In this document: positions 57,651 to 64,000 of the stretch, one piece after another | How positions within the stretch are numbered: the stretch's first letter is position 1 | Layout of the letters: each line of letters starts with the position of its first letter | Assembly: GCF_029991245.1 (NCBI RefSeq) | Contig: NZ_JAIVFO010000008.1 | Location: forward strand, 1 to 64,000 | Direction of reading: 5' to 3' | DNA: 64,000 bases | DNA from: Xanthobacter autotrophicus | GTDB lineage: Bacteria > Pseudomonadota > Alphaproteobacteria > Rhizobiales > Xanthobacteraceae | Program-made: the position numbers and the translations under genes | The notes under the pieces: model-generated | Told to the model about the DNA's origin: nothing | Seen by the model: the letters and a program-made list of their open reading frames with translations, nothing else | The model's database searches: none

Positions 57651-58925
57651 ATGCGGGCGACCAGATTCCATATGGTGGTGATCTTCCTGCTCTTTGCAGT
57701 CACCGTGGTGAACTACATCGACCGGGCCGCCATCTCCTATGCCATCCCCTTGATGGAACAGGAGCTTGGACTCTCGAAGGGCGATGCGGGGATCATCCTC
57801 GGCGCCTTCGGCCTCGGCTACGCGGTGACGACCCTGCTCGGCGGCTTCGCGGTGGATCGCTACGGCGCGCGGCTGGTGCTCACCGCCGCGGCGCTGTTGT
57901 GGAGCTTCTCCATCGGCCTGACCGGGGCCGCCACGGGCTTCCTCACCCTGTATCTGGCGCGCACCCTGCTCGGCGTATCGGAAGGGCCCAACTTCCCGGC
58001 GCTCGCGGGCGCCGTAAGCCGCTGGCTGCCGCCCCAGGAACAGGCCACCGCGCTCGGCTATGCGCTGGTTTCGGTGCCGCTGGCGCTCGCCATCGGCGGC
58101 CCCATCGTCACCCAGCTCCTGTCGGTGCTGGACTGGCGCTGGACCTTCGGCGTGCTGTTCGTCGTCTCCATTGCGTGGGTGCCGCTCTGGTTTGTCCTGT
58201 TCCGCGACGATCCCGCCCAATCACGCCATGTGAATGCGGCGGAGCTGGACCATATCCGGGCCGGGCGGGTGGAGGCCGAGCAACACGCGGCGCGTGAATG
58301 GCCCGCGGCTGCGGAAATCCGTGCGCTGTTCACCAACCGCACGCTGCTGGTGAACTATTGGGCCTTCTTCGTCTTCGGCTATTTCCTGTTCTTCTTCATG
58401 ACCTGGCTGCCCAGCTACCTGCATCAGGCCTATGGGCTCAACCTGGCGCAGGTGGGTGTCTTCACCGTCCTGCCCTGGCTTGCGGCCGCCGCCGCGCTGT
58501 GGACGCTCGGGCGGTGGTCGGACCATCTGCTGAAGGTCACGGGCCGGCTGCGGGTGGCGCGCTCCTATCTCATCGCCGGCACGCAGTTCGTCGCGGCGCT
58601 GGCGGTGGTGCCGGTGGCCCTGAGCGACAATCTCGCCGTGGCCATTGCCGGCATCACGGTGGCGGTGGCGGCCTCCATGGGCGCCAACGCGGCCTATTAT
58701 GCGGTGAACGTGGATGTGGCGCCCAAGCGCGCGGCCACGGCGCTGGGGATCATGGATTTCGGCTTCGCCCTGTCCGGCTTCGCGGCACCGGTGATCACCG
58801 GATGGGTGCTCGGGCTGCGCGGATCGTTCGCCGACGGCTTCCTGCTGATGACGGGGCTGGCCCTGTCCTCCGTGGTGCTGGTGCTCGCCTTCCACCACCC
58901 CGACGCCGATCGCAAGCAGGCCTGA
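57651..58925 (+). CDS. MFS transporter, anion:cation symporter-like (ACS) type
   Basis: This 424-residue, 12-helix protein has the ACS-family opening (VTVVNYIDRAAISYAIP) and the loop motif GGFAVDRYGARLVL. ACS transporters carry organic anions such as sugar acids or aromatic acids by proton symport. GGGGAG precedes the ATG. It converges on the exported hydrolase gene. With the liv operon it could provide a second route of uptake for acids used by the island; this is inference. Confidence 0.85.
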   Translation: MRATRFHMVVIFLLFAVTVVNYIDRAAISYAIPLMEQELGLSKGDAGIILGAFGLGYAVTTLLGGFAVDRYGARLVLTAAALLWSFSIGLTGAATGFLTLYLARTLLGVSEGPNFPALAGAVSRWLPPQEQATALGYALVSVPLALAIGGPIVTQLLSVLDWRWTFGVLFVVSIAWVPLWFVLFRDDPAQSRHVNAAELDHIRAGRVEAEQHAAREWPAAAEIRALFTNRTLLVNYWAFFVFGYFLFFFMTWLPSYLHQAYGLNLAQVGVFTVLPWLAAAAALWTLGRWSDHLLKVTGRLRVARSYLIAGTQFVAALAVVPVALSDNLAVAIAGITVAVAASMGANAAYYAVNVDVAPKRAATALGIMDFGFALSGFAAPVITGWVLGLRGSFADGFLLMTGLALSSVVLVLAFHHPDADRKQA

Positions 58926-58986
58926 CATCGACGGCGAGCCCCGCGCCCGTGGATATCGGGCGGCCGGCGGAATTCGACCTGGATCT

Positions 58987-60321
58987 TCAGGCCAAGGTTT
59001 CGTCGAGCCAGTTGAACACGCGAAGATCCCTCAATCCGTACCCCTTCGGCTCGCAGTGCAGGTCCGCACCATCGGATGCCGAGAAGGGGACCAAGGTCTT
59101 CGGACACGTCAGGAGATCGTAGAGCCGGCGCGACTGCCCCGGCCAGAATGCTTCATTGGCCGGTGCGGTGATCAGCATCGGGCATTCGATCCTGTCGATC
59201 ACGTCCGTGAGGTCGTAGTCCATGGTCGCCCTGAAGGCATCGAAATAGGAGGTCACGCCATAGGGCCTCATGCGGAACACCAGTGCGTTCCGGGTGGCCG
59301 GATCCAGCGTCTTGGCCAAGAAGGCGTCGAATTCCTGCTTTCGGCCGGCCTTCAGCAGCTGGATCATCGGCGGCGGCAGGGCTGCGGTCCACGAGGTCGA
59401 CACGTCGATGACGCCGGGGTCGGCAATGGCGGCGGCGATCCGCTTCTCGAACGCAACAGCGCGGGGAACCCAGTATCCACCCTGGCTGATGCCCTGAATG
59501 GCGATCCGCTTCGGATCCACGCCGTCGCGGCCGAGGGCGAAGTCGACGACGGGCGTGATCACCTTCTCCCAGTCCGGCCGGAAATAAAGGCCCTGCTTCC
59601 ACAAGGCGTAGCCTTGCCCCGGCCCGTCGAAGGTGAGGCAGTCATAGCCGCGGACCCCGGCTCCCGCCGCGCCCATCATCCACATGTCGAGGGCCGAGCC
59701 GTCGCTGCCGTTGCACAGGATCAGCAGGGGACGCTTCTCCTTGGTGCTTCTGCCGCGAAAATAGAAGCCCCGCAGCGCGGTGCCCTCATATGGGATGCTG
59801 ACCTGCTCGATGGGCGGGTCGAACAGGGCGATGGATTTCAGCCAGCAGTCGTCCATCAGCTGCCAGGCAGCTGCAACCCGCGCTGGATCCCCGGTACCGT
59901 CTGAGAAGTAGATGGCACTGTCATAGAAATTCTGCGCCCAGAGATAGGCCTGGCGCGCGCTTTCGGCGTGACCTTTGCCCGCCGAGTCCTCGGCCATGGC
60001 GCGGGCTTCATGTCCCGCCGCGATCAGGGCCTGATAAGCGCTCTCGAAGTTGCCGTCCTCGATCTGCCGGATGACATGGAGGACCTTGCCGACATTTCCG
60101 CCCTGGTGATAGGCGCGCCCGAGGCTCGTCATGAGCACGAACTCGAAGGCCGAGTTCTTGAAGAAATAGGTCGCCTGATTGGCCGCCGAGGGGGTTGTGG
60201 CAAGGCTCGTCGCCTGCTGGGCGGCGCCCGGGGTTTGGGCGCCGGCCGGCCTGCCAGTCATCCCCGTCCCGAGCCCGGCAGCGAGCATGCCGAGGCTGAA
60301 CTGCTTCCTGGTTAATTCCAA
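58987..60321 (-). CDS. Exported alpha/beta hydrolase, dihydropseudooxynicotine-hydrolase-like
   Basis: This 444-residue protein begins with a signal-peptide-like segment (TRKQFSLGMLAAGLG, cleavage near AGAQ, Tat-like but Arg-Lys instead of Arg-Arg) and has an N-terminal helical domain followed by an alpha/beta-hydrolase core with nucleophile GISQGG, acid ASDGAD and a C-terminal His in LHC. The layout recalls 2,6-dihydropseudooxynicotine hydrolase, which cleaves a C-C bond. The start is a TTG at 60321 with AAGGAG 7 bases upstream. It is the last gene of the liv operon, 31 bases after livF. Confidence 0.8.
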   Translation of the reverse strand: MELTRKQFSLGMLAAGLGTGMTGRPAGAQTPGAAQQATSLATTPSAANQATYFFKNSAFEFVLMTSLGRAYHQGGNVGKVLHVIRQIEDGNFESAYQALIAAGHEARAMAEDSAGKGHAESARQAYLWAQNFYDSAIYFSDGTGDPARVAAAWQLMDDCWLKSIALFDPPIEQVSIPYEGTALRGFYFRGRSTKEKRPLLILCNGSDGSALDMWMMGAAGAGVRGYDCLTFDGPGQGYALWKQGLYFRPDWEKVITPVVDFALGRDGVDPKRIAIQGISQGGYWVPRAVAFEKRIAAAIADPGVIDVSTSWTAALPPPMIQLLKAGRKQEFDAFLAKTLDPATRNALVFRMRPYGVTSYFDAFRATMDYDLTDVIDRIECPMLITAPANEAFWPGQSRRLYDLLTCPKTLVPFSASDGADLHCEPKGYGLRDLRVFNWLDETLA

Positions 60322-60352
60322 GGGTCAACTCCTTGGCGTTTCTTTGTTGAGT

Positions 60353-61075
60353 TCAGTGCGCGTGGCCCAGATAGGCCGCACGCACCGCCGGGTCGTTCTT
60401 CAGCATGGCGGCCGGGCCGTGGGCGGCGAGGCGACCGTTCTCCATCACATAGCCGAAGTCGGCCACCTCCAGCGCGGCGGCGGCGAACTGCTCCACCAGC
60501 AGCATGGTGGTCTTCTGCTCCTTCAGCCGGGCGATGGTGGCGAACACCTCCGCCACCAGGCGCGGGGCAAGGCCCATGGAGGGCTCGTCCAAGAGCAGCA
60601 CGCGCGGGTTCAGCATCAGCGCGCGGGCCATGGCCAGCATCTGCTGCTCGCCGCCGGAGAGGGTGCCGGCGAGCTGGGTGCGCCGCTCGGCGAGGCGCGG
60701 GAACAGGGCGAACATGCGGTCGAGATCGGCCTCCACGTCGCCGCGCGGCCGCGCCCCGGTGAGGCGCGGGAAGGCGCCCAGCAGCAAATTGTCGAGCACG
60801 CTCTGGGTGGGGAACACCCGCCGGCCCTCGGGCGAATGGGCAAGGCCCTTCTTGGTGATCTTGAACGCCGGCAGGCCGGTAAGGTCCTCACCATCCAGCC
60901 GCACCGAGCCGGATTCCGGCACGATCATGCCGGAGACGGCGCGCAGCGTCGTGGTCTTGCCGGCGCCGTTGGAGCCGATGAGGGTGACGAGCTGGCCTTC
61001 CTGAACCGTGAGGCTGAGGCCGTGCAGCACCTTCACCTTGCCATAGCCGGCGACGAGATCGGTGACTTCCAGCAT
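60353..61075 (-). CDS. livF: LivF-type ABC transporter ATPase
   Basis: This 240-residue ABC ATPase has Walker A GSNGAGKT, signature LSGGEQQ and Walker B VLLLDEPS followed by GLAP, as in LivF of branched-chain amino acid/organic acid importers. It would pair with the LivG part of the fused upstream gene. It begins 9 bases after the livM-livG stop. Confidence 0.94.
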   Translation of the reverse strand: MLEVTDLVAGYGKVKVLHGLSLTVQEGQLVTLIGSNGAGKTTTLRAVSGMIVPESGSVRLDGEDLTGLPAFKITKKGLAHSPEGRRVFPTQSVLDNLLLGAFPRLTGARPRGDVEADLDRMFALFPRLAERRTQLAGTLSGGEQQMLAMARALMLNPRVLLLDEPSMGLAPRLVAEVFATIARLKEQKTTMLLVEQFAAAALEVADFGYVMENGRLAAHGPAAMLKNDPAVRAAYLGHAH

Positions 61076-61084
61076 GGCGCCCTC

Positions 61085-63076
61085 CTATTCGGCCGCGACG
61101 GCGGCGCCGCCGAGATAGGCCTCGATCACCCGCGGGTCAGCCTGCACCGCCGCCGGCTTGCCCTCCGCGATCTTCTGGCCGAAATCCAGCACCGTGACCG
61201 TGTCGCACAGGCCCATGACCACATCCATGTGGTGCTCGATGAGCACCAAAGTGACGCCGGCGTGGCGCACCTTGCGGATGATCTCCACCAGATGCTTGAT
61301 GTCCGGCGCGGTGAGGCCCGCCGCCGGCTCGTCGAGCAGCAGCAGGTCCGGGTCCAGCGCCAGCGCGCGGGCGATCTCCAAGAGGCGCTGCTTGCCGTAG
61401 GGCAGGTTGCGCGCCTCCTCGTTGGCAAGGTCGGCAAGGCCCACGAAGGCGAGCAGGCTCATGGCCCGCTCGCGCGCCGCCTTCTCCTCCCGCCTTATGC
61501 GCGGCAGGCCCAGCGCCACCTCGGCGAAGGTGGCGCGATAGGTGTGGTGGAGGCCCACCAGCACGTTCTCGATCAGCGTCAGCTCAGCGAAGAGCTGCAC
61601 GTTCTGGAAGGTGCGCGCGATGCCCTGCGCCGCGATGTCGGAGGAGGTGCGCCCGGCGATGTCCTGGTCCTTGAAGCGGATGGACCCCGCGGTGGGCACA
61701 TAGATGCCGGTGAGCACGTTCATCATGGTGCTCTTGCCGGACCCGTTGGGTCCGATGAGGCCATGGATGGTGCCCGGCTTCACCTCGATGCTCACGGTGT
61801 CGAGGGCTTTCAGGCCGCCGAACTGCATCACCACCCCGTCCACGTGGAGCAGCACGCCGTCATGGCCGGTGGCGGTGGCGGTGACCGGCTTGGCCGTGGC
61901 CTCCGCCTCGATGACCGCATGGGTCTTCACCAGGTTCGGCCAGAGTTGCGCGGCGGCCTTCTTGAGGAAGCCGACGATGCCGTCCGGCAGGTAATAAACC
62001 ACAAACAGGATCATCACGCCGAAGATGGCGAGCTTGTAGTCGGTGATCTTCTCCAGCAGCAGCGAGAAGGCGAAGAAGGCGAGGCACAAAACCACCGGAA
62101 TTGCGGTCTGCACCCGGTGCTCCGGATTGCGGATGAAGCTGCGCACGCCCGCCACCACCGCGATGGCGGCAATGGCGCCGGCGATGTAGCGGAACAGCAC
62201 GATGTCGGAGAGCAGGTTCGGCAGGAAGACGATGATCACCGCCCCGAGTATTGGCCCCAGCCGCGACTTGCGCCCGCCCACGGTGACCGCCAGCAGGAAC
62301 TGCACCGACAGCTCGAAGCCGAAGTTGTTCGGCGCGATATATTGCTCCGAATAGGCGAACAACGCCCCCGCGAGCCCGGCAAAGCCCGCCGACACCACGA
62401 AGGCGATCACCTTGTGCTTGTAGACGCTCACGCCCATGCAGTCGGAGGCGATGGGGCTGTCGCGCAGCGCCTCGAAGGCCCGCCCGAGATGGGAGGCGAG
62501 GATGCGGTTGATCACCAGCAGGGTGAGCACCAGAGCCACCGCGGCGATGTAGAAATACTCCACCTCCTTCATGCGCTTGAGCGACATGTCGAACAGCGGG
62601 ATGGTGTCGCCGAGCCACCTGAGATCCAGGAACAGGGGCGTGGTCAGCTTGATGCCGAGGGGACCGTTGGTGAGGTCCGTCATCTCGTTGATGAGGATCT
62701 GCACGATGGTGCCGAAGGCCAATGTCACCATGGCGAGATACGGCCCGGTGACCCGCAGCGCCGGCAGCGCCAGCACGATGCCGAACAGGGCCGTGACGAT
62801 GATCGCCAGCGGCAGCGCCGGCCAGAAGCCGATGCCGAAATGCATGGCCAGGCACCCGGCCGTATAGGCGCCGATGCCGAACAACGCGGCATGGCCGATG
62901 GAGACCTCGCCCGTGTAGCCGAACACCACGTCCAGCCCGAGCAGCAGGATGGCGTAGATGGCGATGGTGATGACGAGATGCAGGTAATAGGGGCTCGTCA
63001 CCACGAACGGCAGCACCGCCAGCGCGGCGAGACCGAGGATCGGGAACGCGGAAGACAGGATGCGTCGCGCCAGCAT
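61085..63076 (-). CDS. LivM-LivG fusion: permease joined to ABC ATPase
   Basis: This 663-residue protein joins a LivM-like permease (about residues 1-385, about ten hydrophobic segments; GEVSIGHAALFGIGAY is the LivM hallmark) to a LivG-like ATPase (about 410-650: Walker A GPNGSGKS, signature-region LPYGKQRLLEIARAL, Walker B LLLLDEPAAGL). A linker rich in Ala/Thr (about 385-410) connects them. This is a real fusion in one frame, not two overlapping genes. Such fusions occur in several Rhizobiales transporters. It lies 4 bases after livH. Confidence 0.9.
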   Translation of the reverse strand: MLARRILSSAFPILGLAALAVLPFVVTSPYYLHLVITIAIYAILLLGLDVVFGYTGEVSIGHAALFGIGAYTAGCLAMHFGIGFWPALPLAIIVTALFGIVLALPALRVTGPYLAMVTLAFGTIVQILINEMTDLTNGPLGIKLTTPLFLDLRWLGDTIPLFDMSLKRMKEVEYFYIAAVALVLTLLVINRILASHLGRAFEALRDSPIASDCMGVSVYKHKVIAFVVSAGFAGLAGALFAYSEQYIAPNNFGFELSVQFLLAVTVGGRKSRLGPILGAVIIVFLPNLLSDIVLFRYIAGAIAAIAVVAGVRSFIRNPEHRVQTAIPVVLCLAFFAFSLLLEKITDYKLAIFGVMILFVVYYLPDGIVGFLKKAAAQLWPNLVKTHAVIEAEATAKPVTATATGHDGVLLHVDGVVMQFGGLKALDTVSIEVKPGTIHGLIGPNGSGKSTMMNVLTGIYVPTAGSIRFKDQDIAGRTSSDIAAQGIARTFQNVQLFAELTLIENVLVGLHHTYRATFAEVALGLPRIRREEKAARERAMSLLAFVGLADLANEEARNLPYGKQRLLEIARALALDPDLLLLDEPAAGLTAPDIKHLVEIIRKVRHAGVTLVLIEHHMDVVMGLCDTVTVLDFGQKIAEGKPAAVQADPRVIEAYLGGAAVAAE

Positions 63077-63080
63077 GGCC

Positions 63081-63980
63081 TCACACCTTCTTGATGGTGG
63101 CGCGGCCGAACAGGCCCGAGGGTTTCAGCGACAGCACGAGCAGCAGGAGCACGAGGCCCGGCACGTCCTTGTAGCCGGTGGAGATGTAGTAGCCGGTGAG
63201 GGTCTCGGTGATGCCGAGGATGAGCCCGCCCACGATCACGCCCATGCCGCTCGACAGGCCGCCGATGATGGCCACCGCGAAGGCCTTCAGCCCCAGCACC
63301 GCGCCCATGGTGGCGCCGGTGAGGGTGACCGGGGCGATGAGCACGCCGGCAAACGCCGCCGTCATGGAGGAGAGCGCATAGGAGAAGGTGATGACGCGCC
63401 GCGTGTCGATGCCCATCAGGCCGGCGGCGTCGCGGTCGTTGGCGGTGGCCACCACCGCCTTGCCGAAGATGGAGCGGCGGTTGAACACTTCCACCGCCAG
63501 CATGATCAGCAACGCGCCCACCACGATGGCGATCTCCATGGGCTGGATGCGCACCCCGAAGATGTTGAGAGAGGCTTCGGGCAAAGGCGAGGGAAAGCGC
63601 AGGGCGTCGCGGCCCCAGATGTTCTCCGCCAGATTGCGGAAGATGATGCCGAGGGCGATGGTGGCCATGATCCAGCCGGCCTCGGAATTGGCCTTCACCG
63701 CCGGGCGCACGCCGAGCCATTCCACCACCGCCCCCTGGGCGAGGCCGAAGGCGAACACGACGGGCAGCATGAGCAAATAGGCGAGCGGGGTGCCCAGCGC
63801 CTGGCCGATAAGGAAGTTCACCGTGGTGAGCCCCACCAGCGCGCCCAGCATCAGGGCTTCGCCCTGGCCGAAATTCAGCGTCTTGGAGGTGGCGAAGGTG
63901 AGCTGGTAGCTGAAGGCGATGACGCCGTAGATCATGCCGACGGCGATGCCGCTGACGATGAGCTGCGAGAGGATGTTCAT
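63081..63980 (-). CDS. livH: LivH-type permease
   Basis: This 299-residue permease has the LivH opening ILSQLIVSGIAVGMIYGVIA and NFGQGEALMLGALVGL. It would form the second membrane subunit with the LivM part of the fusion. The start is the ATG at 63980, with GGAG 7 bases upstream; an adjacent TTG at 63983 is less likely. It is the first gene of the operon seen here, and its promoter lies at or beyond the window edge. Confidence 0.93.
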   Translation of the reverse strand: MNILSQLIVSGIAVGMIYGVIAFSYQLTFATSKTLNFGQGEALMLGALVGLTTVNFLIGQALGTPLAYLLMLPVVFAFGLAQGAVVEWLGVRPAVKANSEAGWIMATIALGIIFRNLAENIWGRDALRFPSPLPEASLNIFGVRIQPMEIAIVVGALLIMLAVEVFNRRSIFGKAVVATANDRDAAGLMGIDTRRVITFSYALSSMTAAFAGVLIAPVTLTGATMGAVLGLKAFAVAIIGGLSSGMGVIVGGLILGITETLTGYYISTGYKDVPGLVLLLLVLSLKPSGLFGRATIKKV

Positions 63981-64000
63981 CAAGGGTCTCCGAAGCGCAA

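Noticed and set aside
60179-63094. 971-codon open frame on the plus strand opposite the liv operon
   Set aside because: Same antisense artefact: low-complexity translation with no fold signature, covering three clear ABC-transporter genes.

Overview
This window looks like chromosomal DNA from a high-GC alphaproteobacterium of the order Hyphomicrobiales (Rhizobiales), most likely a methylotrophic member of the Xanthobacteraceae. The evidence is gene content: a MlaEFD phospholipid-transport operon, an F1-ATPase zeta-subunit homologue (DUF1476) beside purC, purC/purSQL/bolA/grxD in order, alaS beside recA, a recA promoter with the alphaproteobacterial GTTC-N7-GTTC SOS box, a tRNA-His lacking the usual G-1/C73 pair, and dispersed intergenic repeats typical of this order. 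A five-gene operon for methanofuran/tetrahydromethanopterin-type cofactors points to methylotrophy. The genus is an inference; no search was possible. No CRISPR array, rRNA, IS transposase, prophage or toxin-antitoxin pair was seen.

Layout, 1-23 kb. A truncated DUF2569-like membrane gene is followed by an unusual FAD oxidoreductase, sixA, a YcjX-type GTPase-like gene with a duplicated N-terminus, and the mla operon (mlaE-mlaF-mlaD-lipoprotein, minus strand). A dipeptide epimerase gene overlaps the end of a convergent minus-strand operon whose order is PlcP-type phosphoesterase, GT4 glycosyltransferase, threonine-dehydratase-like enzyme and MFS transporter. The first two genes match the phosphate-starvation lipid-remodelling pair plcP/agt. 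LysE, FAH-family, YbdK-family, rsmE and cytochrome c genes follow. The operon at 18.3-22.3 kb encodes an MfnE-like kinase, a DmrB-like flavoprotein, a DHPS-like DUF6513 protein, a DUF447 protein and MfnB, with overlapping or nearly touching genes.

Layout, 23-43 kb. This is mostly housekeeping: rpsD, DUF1476, purC, purS-purQ-purL, bolA, grxD, folD, a GGDEF-EAL protein, mgtE, an exported pentapeptide-repeat protein, a polysaccharide deacetylase, tRNA-Leu(GAG), lipB, alaS and recA. A repeat-rich gap between lipB and alaS holds an inverted-repeat-bounded element whose right arm supplies the alaS stop codon.

Layout, 43-64 kb. A catabolic island encodes a periplasmic solute-binding protein, an aminoglycoside-phosphotransferase-like protein, acyl-CoA dehydrogenase, quinone oxidoreductase, AMP-forming acyl-CoA ligase, a GntR/FCD regulator, a TetR regulator, a nitronate-monooxygenase-like protein, a thiolase, two MaoC-type hydratases, an SDR dehydrogenase and a PDR-type flavin/2Fe-2S reductase. 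Two promoters in the island carry the same TTGTCGGACAA palindrome at the -10/+1 position, matching what an FCD-type GntR repressor would bind, and the TetR gene has its own palindromic operator inside its promoter. Beyond tRNA-His and an MFS gene lies a minus-strand operon for a branched-chain-type ABC transporter (livH, a livM-livG fusion, livF) ending in an exported alpha/beta hydrolase. Together these suggest uptake, CoA activation and beta-oxidation-like breakdown of an unidentified organic acid under dual transcriptional control.
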